Origin: CAWFKW01 sp963816535
GTDB lineage: Bacteria > Bacteroidota > Ignavibacteria > Tepidaquicellales > OLB5
Length of the DNA stretch: 64,000 nt
Direction of reading: 5' to 3'
Assembly (NCBI GenBank): GCA_963816535.1
Contig: CAWFKW010000003.1
Location: 62,001 to 126,000 of the forward strand
Positions 7,708 through 17,122 of the stretch are shown one piece after another (position 1 is the first letter of the stretch; each line of letters starts with the position of its first letter). The notes beneath the pieces were generated by a model. That model saw only the letters and a list, made by a program, of their open reading frames with translations, was not told the DNA's origin and did not search any database. A program made the position numbers and the translations under genes.

Positions 7708-9267
7708 TTACTTAATCAAAACCAATTTTTTCGTCTCACTAAAATCCCAGCTCGCCAGTTTATAAAAATACACTCCGCTTGGGAAATTAGATGCGTTCCA
7801 ATCAGCTTCATATGTTCCCGGATTTAATTGCTCATTAACAAGCGTTGAAACCTCTCTTCCAATTGCATCATAAATAACCACCCGCACATAGCCATTTTTA
7901 GGGACGCCGAATTTTATTTTTGTTGATGGATTGAACGGATTTGGATAATTTTGCGACAAACCGTAACTTCTCGGGATGTCTGATGAAATTGTATTTATCC
8001 CAGTAACCTGTGAATATTTTATGGTTACATACTCATTATTAGCTTCTCCGGTAACATATACATTTCCGGAATTATCAATTACCAATGAACTGCCATAATC
8101 ATTGGCATTTAACGAATTATCATACCTCATTATCCATTGCTGAACGCCCGAGGAGTTATATTTAATTGTTGCATAATCGTATCCTGTGCCGCTTCCCATG
8201 CTGGAACCTGTTACATAAACATTTGAATTGTTGTCGATTCTCAAAGAGTGTGGTTGATCATCCCCATTGCCCGGGCCGTTATATCTAGCTGCCCATTGTT
8301 GGGTCCCCGCGGAGTTGTATTTAACTGTTGCGTAATCATTTCTGGACCCGATGCCGGGGCTGTAACCCGTTACATAGACATTTCCGGAATTATCTACGGC
8401 AAGGGAAGTCGGATGGTCTGCTGAATCAGCGGGTCCATTATACCTTGCTACCCATTGTTGGTTTCCGGCTGAGTCATATTTTAGAGTCGCATAGTCAGCC
8501 ACGCCGTTACCGTCTGCGCTAAATCCTGCAACATAAACATTTTCGTTTGCGTCAAGTGCGATCGCCGTAGCAACATTTGCAAAATTTCCTGCGGAGCTGT
8601 AATACTTTATCCATTTGAAGTAACCGGCCGAATCATACTTGATAGTTGTAAACTGGGTCCCGCCTGTTGTCACGCTGTAGCCCGTGGCATACATATTGCC
8701 GCCCGGCGTTATTGATATTGCCTCAGTTAATCCCAGAGGCCCCAGCAAGTTCCAGATTACCGAGCCTGCCGGACTGTATTTTATTATCTGGAACACTGGC
8801 CCCCCGCCAGTCGAGTATGATCCTATGTATACATTTCCGGCTGCATCGGCGCCAATCATCTGCTGGTTATAGAGCATCTTTGAATAAGAATCTTCAACCC
8901 ATTGCTGATTTCCTGCGGCGTCGTATTTTACTGTTAATATTCTGGTAACGTTCGATCCATCTGTTCCCTTGCCTGTAACATAAATATTGCCGGCATTATC
9001 AACGGCTAAAGAATACGCCACATTATCGCCGAGTACAAAACTATATGAAGACGCCCATTGTTGAACGCCGGATGAGTTGTATTTTATTGTTCCGAAGCCC
9101 TGAGCGCCTGTTGTAAAATGACCCGTAACAATAATATTTCCGGAAGCATCAAGCGCAATTCCGCTTGGGTAACCTCCGTTGTATGCCGCTACCCATACCT
9201 CGTTTACCTGTGCAGTAAGGTTTATAGAATTGACCGCAATAATAAAAAATATCAGAGTTAACTTCAT
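7708..9267 (-). CDS. Secreted SBBP-repeat beta-propeller protein with type IX sorting domain (paralogue)
   Basis: A 519-residue paralogue of the gene at 6097-7647, with the same plan: signal peptide (to LTAQ), about nine SBBP repeats (NVYVTG, DYATVKYNSAGTQQW and variants), then a linker beginning SQNYPNPFNPSTKIKF and the T9SS sorting beta-sandwich. The sorting domains of the two are almost identical in DNA across 87 bases, while the repeat bodies differ more. This fits tandem duplication with later gene conversion of the tail. The start ATG is preceded by GGAGGAG-type sequence (complement of 9270-9276), one of the clearer ribosome binding sites in the window. Confidence 0.88.
   Translation of the reverse strand: MKLTLIFFIIAVNSINLTAQVNEVWVAAYNGGYPSGIALDASGNIIVTGHFTTGAQGFGTIKYNSSGVQQWASSYSFVLGDNVAYSLAVDNAGNIYVTGKGTDGSNVTRILTVKYDAAGNQQWVEDSYSKMLYNQQMIGADAAGNVYIGSYSTGGGPVFQIIKYSPAGSVIWNLLGPLGLTEAISITPGGNMYATGYSVTTGGTQFTTIKYDSAGYFKWIKYYSSAGNFANVATAIALDANENVYVAGFSADGNGVADYATLKYDSAGNQQWVARYNGPADSADHPTSLAVDNSGNVYVTGYSPGIGSRNDYATVKYNSAGTQQWAARYNGPGNGDDQPHSLRIDNNSNVYVTGSSMGSGTGYDYATIKYNSSGVQQWIMRYDNSLNANDYGSSLVIDNSGNVYVTGEANNEYVTIKYSQVTGINTISSDIPRSYGLSQNYPNPFNPSTKIKFGVPKNGYVRVVIYDAIGREVSTLVNEQLNPGTYEADWNASNFPSGVYFYKLASWDFSETKKLVLIK
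7761..7847. repeat. 87-base near-identical segment shared by two T9SS genes (copy 2)
   Basis: Partner of 6150-6236; one base differs. It lies in the sorting-domain coding region of the second paralogue in the same orientation, so it is a direct repeat that could support recombination deleting one gene. Confidence 0.85.
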
Positions 9268-9846
9268 TTCTCCTCCCGTTATTTTTGTAAGCCTTAAACG
9301 AGTAAAGATCTAATCAGGATTTCCCCTTTATTAAATTTTTAGAGCAGTAATATGATTGCTGTCAAAATGGCCCCTGAATAGGATAAGAAGAAGAGACCGG
9401 AATGTTCAAAACGGGATTTGAAAATAATTTCCCGTCAGGCGTAATAATATATACAGAAATCCTGTATCATGCAACGAATTTGGATATTTACAAATTATTT
9501 GATTTCTGTAATAAATATTCTTTTCGAAGTACTTCAGTTTCCATAAGTTTAGCTTTAAACAAGGCATTTGGTTCAATTCCTCTAACCCAATCAGTGATTT
9601 TTGAGTTTGACACCCTGCAAATCATGTTAAATCACCATGTACCACTTGACACATCAAAAATTACAAGTTATGTTAGTGGAAATCGTTAACTATTGCAGCA
9701 ACAATATACTGCAATCTCATACAAGGAAAGCGTTATATTTGATACCTTGTTCACGGTACAAGCTTAGAATTGAAATCGATTTGATTCAAAAAAATCAAAA
9801 TGATAGTAATACCAAAATATAATAACACTTCAGGGAGGGTGTTAAT
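9268..9846. other. Intergenic region between divergent T9SS genes
   Basis: About 580 bases of AT-rich sequence between the start of the gene at 7708-9267 and the start at 9847. Open frames of 95 codons (9402-9689) and 61 codons (9637-9822) exist but show no recognisable family and no good ribosome binding site. Promoters for both flanking genes must lie here. Just before 9847 there is a clear Shine-Dalgarno, GGGAGGG at about 9833-9839. I see no RNA gene or repeat of note. Confidence 0.5.
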
Positions 9847-11835
9847 ATGAAAAATTCTAAACGGTTTATTCTTATTTCCGGGATACTTAAATGGACGGCG
9901 CTTTTGCTGGTACTCTTAACAGGAATTTACGGCGGCTCGCTTAGAGCCCAAACATGGGGAACGGTAGGAACGGGCACAAATAATCATAACCGCGCCATGG
10001 TTCTTTATACCAACAAGCTTGTAGTAGGCGGTGATTTTACTACAGCGGGCGGCGTCAGCGCAAGCCACATTGCTATTTATGACGGAGTTTCATGGTCGGC
10101 GCTCGGCACAGGCGTTAACGGCTCCGTGTACTCGCTTAACGTTTACAGCGGCAAGCTTTATGTCGGCGGCAGCTTCACAACGGCCGGAGGAAAAACGGTT
10201 CATAATATAGCGGTATGGAACGGAACCACATGGGATTCCTTACGCTCGGGAACAAACGGAACAGTTTACGCCCTGGCTTCTGATTACGATTCGAGATTAT
10301 ACGTAGGAGGTTCATTCACCACGGCCGGAGGAGTAACTTGCCAGAGAATAGCTGCATGGAACGGAACAGCATGGTCAAGCGTAGGTACCGGGGCGGCGAA
10401 CGGAGTCAATAATACCGTTTACAGCATCGCAGGATTTAATTCGTACCTGATGGTCGGCGGCCTGTTTACAACAGCCGGCGGCGCGGCAGCCAAGAGAATT
10501 GCCAGCTGGAACGGAACTGCGTGGGCCCCAGTCGGAACAGGTATTGATAACGGGCAGGTATCAATTTTGTATCCATTCGGAACAATTCTCTATGTTGGCG
10601 GAAATTATACTACCATAAACGGTTCAGCGATCGGACACATCTCACAATGGAACGGAACAACATATTCTGCTATGGTAACCGGAGTTGACGGCGCAGGGCT
10701 TGTTAACTCAATAAGGCCGTTTGACGGAATTTTATATGTGGGCGGCGACTTCCCGCATGCGGGCGGAGTATTAGTTAATAATATCGCCAAATGGGACGGC
10801 ACAAACTGGAGTTCGCTTGCAACCGGAGTTGAGAGCGGCGGTTCAATTGTTGAAGCTGTAACCCTGTTCCAGGGACTCATAATTGTAGCCGGGCAATTTG
10901 CCACAACAGCTACGGGTTTAACAGTTAATAATATCGCGTCATGGGGCACAGCGCCTACATCTTCTCCTTCGCTTATTTCTCCGCCGGATAGCTCATTGCT
11001 TTATACCCGCACTCCTATGCTCACATGGAGCGCTCCGCACTGGGCCGGCAAATATAACGTTCAGATATCAACAAGCTCGACTTTTAATACTTTAGCGTTA
11101 AACGATAGTTCGTCTACAAATGCATTCATATCGGTGCCTAACGGAGTACTTCAGAACAGCACACGCTATTACTGGAGAGTAGCCGCAATGAATCCGCGCG
11201 GAAGAGGACCATTCACCGCGCCATGGACATTCCTCATCGGCAATGCCCCTGTGGCTCCGGTATTGATATCGCCTGCAAACGGCTCAACCGTCTCCAATAC
11301 AACTCCGCTGTTTACATGGCAAAGCGGAACAGGCGCGGCATTTAATACAATTCAAATTTCCACAGATTCTGCTTTTGGCACAATGCTCATTAACGACAGC
11401 AATATCGCAGCCTCACAATATACTATCGGGGGCGGAGTTCTTCAGCTTGGCGGGCATTATTATTGGCGTGTTTACAGCTATAACGGGCTCGGAAGAAGCC
11501 CCAATTCTGCAAGGTGGAGCTTCACTGTGGACGATCCGACAGTTATTTCTCAAAACGGAAATGTCATTCCAAAAGTATATAATCTCTACCAGAATTTCCC
11601 GAATCCGTTCAATCCTTCAACGGTCATAAAATTCGACATTCCGGAAAATTCAAACGTTCAACTTGTCGTTTATGATTTGCTCGGAAGAACCGTCGATAAT
11701 CTAGTAAATGAAAGACTGAATGCGGGCCAATACGAAATAAACTGGAACGCGGGCAATCTGGCAAGCGGCATTTATTATTATAAGCTTACTTCGGGCAACA
11801 ACGTATTCGTTAAGAAATTAATTTTAGTGAAATAG
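9847..11835 (+). CDS. Secreted kelch/delta-60-like repeat protein with Fn3-like domains and type IX sorting domain
   Basis: A 662-residue secreted protein. A signal peptide covers about residues 1-35 (LLVLLTGIYGGSLRAQ). Next come about seven repeats of roughly 50 residues with the core LYVGGSFTTAGG followed by IAAWNGTAW and a SVGTG turn, likely a beta-propeller (about 36-370). Two Fn3-like modules follow, each with a YYWRV strand (about 375-555), then a T9SS linker with NFPNPFNPST and the sorting sandwich ending VKKLILVK. The strong GGGAGGG Shine-Dalgarno upstream suggests good translation. A rho-independent terminator follows at 11874-11900. The repeat type resembles proteins described as delta-60 or galactose-oxidase-like; activity is unknown. 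Confidence 0.88.
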   Translation: MKNSKRFILISGILKWTALLLVLLTGIYGGSLRAQTWGTVGTGTNNHNRAMVLYTNKLVVGGDFTTAGGVSASHIAIYDGVSWSALGTGVNGSVYSLNVYSGKLYVGGSFTTAGGKTVHNIAVWNGTTWDSLRSGTNGTVYALASDYDSRLYVGGSFTTAGGVTCQRIAAWNGTAWSSVGTGAANGVNNTVYSIAGFNSYLMVGGLFTTAGGAAAKRIASWNGTAWAPVGTGIDNGQVSILYPFGTILYVGGNYTTINGSAIGHISQWNGTTYSAMVTGVDGAGLVNSIRPFDGILYVGGDFPHAGGVLVNNIAKWDGTNWSSLATGVESGGSIVEAVTLFQGLIIVAGQFATTATGLTVNNIASWGTAPTSSPSLISPPDSSLLYTRTPMLTWSAPHWAGKYNVQISTSSTFNTLALNDSSSTNAFISVPNGVLQNSTRYYWRVAAMNPRGRGPFTAPWTFLIGNAPVAPVLISPANGSTVSNTTPLFTWQSGTGAAFNTIQISTDSAFGTMLINDSNIAASQYTIGGGVLQLGGHYYWRVYSYNGLGRSPNSARWSFTVDDPTVISQNGNVIPKVYNLYQNFPNPFNPSTVIKFDIPENSNVQLVVYDLLGRTVDNLVNERLNAGQYEINWNAGNLASGIYYYKLTSGNNVFVKKLILVK

Positions 11836-11873
11836 ATTTGGTCAGTTAAAATGCAGGCAGGGGGGAAACATTG

Positions 11874-11900
11874 GGGCGTTCAATTGAACGCCCTTTTTTT
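11874..11900 (+). terminator. Rho-independent terminator
   Basis: A perfect inverted repeat, GGGCGTTCAA-TTGAACGCCC (11874-11893), is followed by seven T. It ends transcription of the gene at 9847-11835. The T-run lies on the + strand only and reaches into the stop codon of the convergent gene. Confidence 0.9.
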
Positions 11901-13197
11901 ATTTGACCAAAACCATTTTTTTTGTTTCGCTGAAACTTCCGCCGTAAATCTTATAATAGTATACTCCGCTCGGGTAGTTCGAAGCGTTCCATTCCACTTC
12001 ATAATTCCCGGGGCTTAGCTGCTCATTAACAAGAGTTGCAGCTTCTTTTCCAATTGCATCATAAACAACTAAATGCACTTCACCGCTTTTAGGAACTCCA
12101 AATTTTATCTTCGTTGTCGGGTTGAAAGGGTTTGGATAATTTTGATCCAATTTATAACCTGACGGGACCTCTGAACTAATTTGGTTAACAAAAGTCAAAC
12201 CGGCATTTGTTGTTCTTAATATTAGACCGTTTTGTCCGCATGCAAAACCGTTCAAGGAGTCAATGAAAGTTATACAATTTATATTGTTAGTCGTTCCTGA
12301 TGGCTGCGTGGCCCACGTTGCTCCCCCGTCTGTTGTTCTTCTGATCAAACCATATGCCGCAGATACAAACCCAACATCGCTGTTACTAAAGAAATAAATT
12401 GATTTAAGAACATACGAACTATAAGGCGCTCCCATCGAAATATGCGACCAGGTGGCCCCGGCGTCTGTTGTTTTTATCACTTTACCCAGGTCCCCAACCG
12501 CATACCCTGTATTCTGCGCCGGGAAAAAAACCGAATTGAATGGAACGGTATACCCGCTGGCGCCATTGGTCCAGGAGCTGCCGCCGTCTGTAGTTTTTAA
12601 AACTGCGCCGCTTGTCCCCACCGCATATGCGGTGTTCGCGTCATATATGAATACCGACTTTAGTATCGTGGTGAACCCGGCGTTCAAAGAGACCCAGGAG
12701 CCGCCAGCGTTATTAGTTTTCATTATAACAGGATCTATCGTTGTTGTTATGTTGTCAATCTCATAACCTACAACATAACCGGTGGTATTATTCAGAAAAG
12801 AAATTGAATTAAAATACAAATCTCCTACACCGGTTATCCAGACGTTGCCTGTCCAGGTTAAGCCGCCATCATTTGTATTGAAAACCAGCCCGTCATTTTC
12901 CGATATACCCGCCTGAGATCCTGCCATAAAACCCTGCAGAGGATTTGACATCCAGACTGAATTGAATGTATAGGTGTAATTCGAAGGAATATGCGTAACG
13001 CTCCAATTGATTCCGCCGTTTGTTGTTCTGCATACTGTTCCATCATAGCCCACAGCAACGCCGGTGTTTACATCAGCAAAACTTATTGAATAAAGATGAT
13101 TAGTCGTCCCAGAGTTCTGTAATACCCAGCCCGGCTGTGAGTATGTAAAGCCCGTAACAAAGATCAGCATGAAGAGAATTGTAATAATCTGTTTCAT
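11899..13197 (-). CDS. Secreted YCF48/BNR-repeat beta-propeller protein with type IX sorting domain
   Basis: A 432-residue protein with a signal peptide (to FTYSQ). About seven repeats of roughly 45 residues follow, with the core TTNGGxxW and the following GYAVG or GFACG strand. This is typical of the photosystem-II-assembly YCF48/BNR propeller family. The C-terminal 85 residues are a T9SS sorting domain (DQNYPNPFNPTTKIKF to ETKKMVLVK). In bacteria of this group such propellers are common exported proteins without a photosynthetic role. It converges on the gene at 9847-11835, with two bases between its stop and the end of that gene's terminator stem-loop region. Ligand or partner is unknown. 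Confidence 0.88.
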   Translation of the reverse strand: MKQIITILFMLIFVTGFTYSQPGWVLQNSGTTNHLYSISFADVNTGVAVGYDGTVCRTTNGGINWSVTHIPSNYTYTFNSVWMSNPLQGFMAGSQAGISENDGLVFNTNDGGLTWTGNVWITGVGDLYFNSISFLNNTTGYVVGYEIDNITTTIDPVIMKTNNAGGSWVSLNAGFTTILKSVFIYDANTAYAVGTSGAVLKTTDGGSSWTNGASGYTVPFNSVFFPAQNTGYAVGDLGKVIKTTDAGATWSHISMGAPYSSYVLKSIYFFSNSDVGFVSAAYGLIRRTTDGGATWATQPSGTTNNINCITFIDSLNGFACGQNGLILRTTNAGLTFVNQISSEVPSGYKLDQNYPNPFNPTTKIKFGVPKSGEVHLVVYDAIGKEAATLVNEQLSPGNYEVEWNASNYPSGVYYYKIYGGSFSETKKMVLVK

Positions 13198-13235
13198 CTT
13201 ATGCTCCTTTATGTTGATATTTTTTTGAAAAAAAA

Positions 13236-14027
13236 TTACTTACTTACAGCTTTTTCGTCTTCGCTCCACTTACCGGCAATCTTCATAAATGTGCTTACGA
13301 TATCAATTGGCAGCGGGAAAATAATTGTCGAGCTCTTGTCAGATGCTATCTCGGTCAGGGTCTGCAAATATCTTAACTGAAGCGATACCGGCTGTTTATT
13401 TATTATTTCCGCAGCATCAGCCAGTTTCTGCGATGCCTGGAACTCGCCTTCTGCATGAATAATTTTCGCTCTTCTTTCCCTCTCAGCTTCCGCCTGTTTA
13501 GCTATTGCGCGCTGCATTTCTACAGGCAAATCAATTTGCTTTACTTCCACGTTAGAAACTTTAATACCCCACGGCTCGGTTTGGTCGTCAATAATTTTCT
13601 GAAGCTTGTGGTTGATTTCATCCCTCGCCGATAGCAGCTCGTCAAGTTCCGATTGCCCAAGTACGCTTCTGAGCGTAGTTTGAGAGATCTGCGAAGTGGC
13701 AAACAGGAAATCCTGAACTTCAATAACAGCTTTATCAGGCTGGATGACTTTAAAATAAATTACTGCGCTTACTTTTACCGAGATATTATCCCTTGTAACA
13801 ACGTCCTGCGTAGGCACGTCCATAACCAGCGTTCTTAAGCTCACTTTAACCATTTTATCGATCATCGGGAACAGTATAATAAGTCCGGGACCCTTTGTGG
13901 CAACATAACGCCCAAGTCGGAAAATAATGCCTCTTTCATATTCTCTCAAAACTTTGATCATGCTGAACAGCAGTATCAGAAAGAATATGACAAAAAAGAA
14001 TATTAATGTAAGAATTGCAACTTCCAT
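13236..14027 (-). CDS. Slipin (SPFH/band 7 family, stomatin-like membrane protein)
   Basis: A 263-residue member of the stomatin/slipin group. A single N-terminal membrane helix (about residues 5-25) is followed by the SPFH domain: REYERGIIFRLGRY, GPGLIILFPMID, then DVPTQDVVTRDNISVKV. A charged, Ala/Glu/Arg-rich helix around 185-215 (AIAKQAEAERERRAK) follows. These proteins form large oligomeric rings on the inner membrane. The gene lies 24 bases downstream of the NfeD serine protease on the same strand. This pairing is conserved across bacteria; the protease is known in other species to cleave the slipin C-terminus. Length and motifs are normal. Confidence 0.93.
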   Translation of the reverse strand: MEVAILTLIFFFVIFFLILLFSMIKVLREYERGIIFRLGRYVATKGPGLIILFPMIDKMVKVSLRTLVMDVPTQDVVTRDNISVKVSAVIYFKVIQPDKAVIEVQDFLFATSQISQTTLRSVLGQSELDELLSARDEINHKLQKIIDDQTEPWGIKVSNVEVKQIDLPVEMQRAIAKQAEAERERRAKIIHAEGEFQASQKLADAAEIINKQPVSLQLRYLQTLTEIASDKSSTIIFPLPIDIVSTFMKIAGKWSEDEKAVSK

Positions 14028-14051
14028 GGTTTCTCCTTTATAATTTAATTG

Positions 14052-15365
14052 TTAAACTTTTTCTACAGTTAAAGTGAGCCCGTCTACCGCGGTAACTTTC
14101 ACTTTCTCACCAATATTGATTTCTTCTGCTCCGGTAATCGCATTCCATATGTCGCCATGAAGCTTAATGGCTCCTTTAGTATTTTGTTTCAGGTTATCAA
14201 ATACTACCTCCCCGATTTCTCCGATCATTGATTCTTCGCCAATAAATTTCTTTCTCTTCCTGGCCTTTATTACCAGATAGGCAAGAAAGATAAATAATAG
14301 CGATATTACCGCGACGGTGGTATAAATTACTCCTCTTGAAAGCTGCTCAGCAGATTCCATTGGTGATTTTATATCTATCAGCATAAACGAACCCAGCAGA
14401 AGACTTATAACTCCGCCAACGGTTAACAACCCATGGCTAACAATTTTAATTTCAGCTATGAATAATATTATGGCAAGAAGTATCAATGCTAGTCCGGCAT
14501 AGTTTAGCGGAAGAGTAGAAAGTCCGTATAAACCGAGTATCAGGCAAATCGCGCCAACAACTCCGGGCAAAATCGCTCCCGGGTGGTAGAACTCAAGCAG
14601 AATTCCCCAAATACCAAGCATCATAAGTATATATCCAATATTCGGATCGCTCAGCGTGCCGAGCATTTTCATAAACCATGAATTTTCGAAAAGAACTATC
14701 TGCGCGCCTTTGGTATGCAGTGTTTTCTTTCCCTGCGCAGTTTCAACTTCCCTGCCGTCAATTTTTGCTAAAAGGTCGTTCATATCATTGGCTACAAGGT
14801 CGACGACATTCATCTTGACAGCTTCTGTTTCAGAGATTGAAACGCTGTTCCTGACTGCGTCTTCTGACCATTGCATATTGCGGCTTCTTTTTTCGCTGAT
14901 GGAACGGATAAACGCAGCGGCGTCGTTGGTCACTTTCTCGCTCATGACCGAGTCCAGCTGCCCCTGCGTTGTGACCGGGTGCGATGCCCCGATATTCGTT
15001 CCGGGGGCCATGGCGGCAATATTTGCGGCAAGAGTAATGAAAACTCCGGCCGAAGCCGCCTGCGAACCGCTGGGCGATACATAAACTATCACTGGAATCT
15101 GGGCGGTTAGTATGTCGCTAACAATGTAACGCGTTGATTTAAGCAGCCCGCCAGGCGTGTTTAACTCAATAACAATGCACTCGGCATTATTATTTACCGC
15201 CTCCTCTATGCTCTTGTGTATGAAATCTGCTGTGGAAGGATTAATTGAGCCGTCTATCTTAATATCATAAACCTTGCTTTGAGCAATTGATATATTGTTA
15301 CTTACCGCTCCAAATAAAATGAACGCGGTAAAACCGGCAATCAGGGATTTTACTATTGAAAACAT
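14052..15365 (-). CDS. NfeD-type membrane-bound serine protease (ClpP-class)
   Basis: A 437-residue protein. A signal or anchor helix is followed by a ClpP/SppA-like serine protease domain (about 30-230): IELNTPGGLLKST, then SPSGSQAASAGVFI containing the nucleophile Ser, and MAPGTNIGASHPV. The catalytic Lys is expected in the following helix around SEKVTNDAAAF. Four to five membrane helices (about 235-370) follow, then a C-terminal OB-fold NfeD domain (GEVVFDNLKQNTKGAIKLHGDIWNA is its start). This is the long NfeD1b type that partners slipins, and the slipin gene follows directly. Role: membrane quality control, by family knowledge. Confidence 0.92.
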   Translation of the reverse strand: MFSIVKSLIAGFTAFILFGAVSNNISIAQSKVYDIKIDGSINPSTADFIHKSIEEAVNNNAECIVIELNTPGGLLKSTRYIVSDILTAQIPVIVYVSPSGSQAASAGVFITLAANIAAMAPGTNIGASHPVTTQGQLDSVMSEKVTNDAAAFIRSISEKRSRNMQWSEDAVRNSVSISETEAVKMNVVDLVANDMNDLLAKIDGREVETAQGKKTLHTKGAQIVLFENSWFMKMLGTLSDPNIGYILMMLGIWGILLEFYHPGAILPGVVGAICLILGLYGLSTLPLNYAGLALILLAIILFIAEIKIVSHGLLTVGGVISLLLGSFMLIDIKSPMESAEQLSRGVIYTTVAVISLLFIFLAYLVIKARKRKKFIGEESMIGEIGEVVFDNLKQNTKGAIKLHGDIWNAITGAEEINIGEKVKVTAVDGLTLTVEKV

Positions 15366-15823
15366 GGCATTTGAAGAATGTTGTTTCCATAAAATAACTA
15401 AATTTTAGATTAATATAAGTATAAACAAAATAGCATAAATGCCTGCTGTTTGCCTGAATAAAAGAATATGGTTTCGTAACCGTTTCTGCCGGGATTGAGA
15501 CAGGATTCGTTTTGAAGTGAAATAATCCCCGAATCAAAAATTAAAATCGCTGAAAAAGAGGCCCGAGACGGGTAATGATTTCACAATATGCCTATTTTTG
15601 CTCAATTTACATTTTTTTACATAAATCTATTGAATTATTGCATGTAATTGTATATATTTGTTGAGCAATTAATAAACACTTCATTTACATACCTATTACT
15701 ATTATAGATATAGTTAACTGCAAGTAAAGAAATTCTGGAAAACTTACCAATAAACAAAATCATCAAATTATCTGTTGTATTTTGAAAAATCCACAACAGC
15801 ATAAGAAAATTTAAATATCAATT
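15366..15823. other. Long AT-rich leader region upstream of rho
   Basis: This stretch of 458 bases between the divergent nfeD and rho genes is AT-rich and holds no credible gene. A candidate promoter is at 15630-15660, leaving a leader of about 155 bases before rho. Long leaders in front of rho are common in bacteria and often serve Rho autoregulation. A recognisable structured RNA family was not seen. Confidence 0.45.
15630..15660 (+). promoter_or_regulatory. Candidate Bacteroidetes-type promoter for rho
   Basis: TATATTTG at 15653-15660 matches the -7 element TAnnTTTG described for the primary sigma factor of Bacteroidetes. A TTG at 15630-15632 lies 20 bases upstream, in the range expected of the -33 element. 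AT-rich surroundings make chance matches likely. Confidence 0.35.
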
Positions 15824-17071
15824 ATGGATGCTGCACAGCTAAAATCGAAAAAGATAGCCGAATTATATGAAATAGCCAAAGGCTTGAAAATTGGAGGCTA
15901 TAGTGACCTGAGAAAACAAGAGCTCATTTACAAAATACTGGAAGCTAACACCAAGCAGGACGGCGTTGCTTACAGCAAGGGCGTGCTTGACGTATTGCCT
16001 GACGGCTACGGTTTTCTGAGATCATCAGACTACAATTATCTCTCATCGCCTGACGACATATATGTTTCTCCGTCGCAGATCAAAAAATTTGCGCTTAGAA
16101 CCGGCGATACGGTTAGCGGGCAGGTAAGGCCCCCAAAAGAAGGCGAAAGGTTCTTTGCATTGCTCAGGGTTGAGCAGGTTAACGGCATAGATCCTGAAAA
16201 GGCAAGGGAAAGAACTTTGTTCGATAACCTGACGCCTTTGTACGCCAACGAAAGAATTAACCTTGAAAGCGCTCCGGGGGAGTTTGCTACAAGGATAATG
16301 AATATGTTCACACCCATCGGCAAAGGCAACAGGGGTATGATAGTTTCCCCTCCCAAAGCCGGTAAAACGATTTTATTGCAGCAGATAGCTAACTCGATAA
16401 CGAGGAACCATCCTGAAATAGAGTTAATAGTACTTTTGATCGACGAACGTCCCGAGGAAGTAACGGATATGGAGCGTTCGGTTAACGCAGAAGTAATAAG
16501 CTCAACGTTTGACGAACCGCCCGAGAGGCATGTACAGGTTTCGGATATCGTGCTCGATAAAGCCAAGAGGCTTACCGAAGCCAGGAAAGACGTTGTTATA
16601 CTTCTGGATAGTATTACCCGCCTTGCAAGGGCGCATAATACTGTAGTTCCGCACAGCGGCAAAATTTTATCAGGCGGTGTTGACGCGAACGCGCTGCACA
16701 GGCCAAAAAGATTTTTCGGCGCAGCAAGAAATATTGAAGAAGGCGGAAGCCTTACAATAATTGCTACAGCTTTAGTTGAAACAGGAAGCAGAATGGATGA
16801 GGTAATTTTTGAGGAATTCAAAGGAACCGGTAATATGGAAATAGTTTTAGACAGAAAGCTGGCCGATAGGAGAATATTCCCTGCCATAGACCTAAATAAA
16901 TCAGGTACAAGGAAAGAGGAATTGCTTCTTGGCGAAGAAGAATTGAGCCGGTTATGGCTCCTTAGAAAAATTCTAAGCGATTTCACGCCCGTTGAAGCTA
17001 TGGAATTCCTCCTTGAAAAACTAAAAGGCACGAAGAATAATAAGGAGTTTTTGAAGGTGATGAATACATAG
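15824..17071 (+). CDS. rho: Transcription termination factor Rho
   Basis: Rho is a hexameric RNA-dependent ATPase that terminates transcription. The 415-residue protein has the Rho-N helical domain (1-45: LKSKKIAELYEIAKGL), the cold-shock-like RNA-binding domain (about 50-125: GVLDVLPDGYGFLR) and the ATPase core. The Walker A motif is PPKAGKT at 176-182. LIDERPEEVTDM, VSDIVLDKAKRL and LLDSITRLARAHN are the standard Walker B, Q-loop and R-loop regions. It has the usual length and no inserted domain between Rho-N and the cold-shock domain. It heads a rightward run rho-rng-nadB-speE-like gene. Confidence 0.97.
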   Translation: MDAAQLKSKKIAELYEIAKGLKIGGYSDLRKQELIYKILEANTKQDGVAYSKGVLDVLPDGYGFLRSSDYNYLSSPDDIYVSPSQIKKFALRTGDTVSGQVRPPKEGERFFALLRVEQVNGIDPEKARERTLFDNLTPLYANERINLESAPGEFATRIMNMFTPIGKGNRGMIVSPPKAGKTILLQQIANSITRNHPEIELIVLLIDERPEEVTDMERSVNAEVISSTFDEPPERHVQVSDIVLDKAKRLTEARKDVVILLDSITRLARAHNTVVPHSGKILSGGVDANALHRPKRFFGAARNIEEGGSLTIIATALVETGSRMDEVIFEEFKGTGNMEIVLDRKLADRRIFPAIDLNKSGTRKEELLLGEEELSRLWLLRKILSDFTPVEAMEFLLEKLKGTKNNKEFLKVMNT

Positions 17072-17122
17072 AGAGAAGATTTGCCGCGGATGCACGTATG
17101 AGTGATTTTAACATGTGATTTT

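Noticed and set aside
9402..9822. Two overlapping small open frames (95 and 61 codons)
   Set aside because: No recognisable motif, no ribosome binding site, and in an AT-rich divergent promoter region; could be real but cannot be supported.
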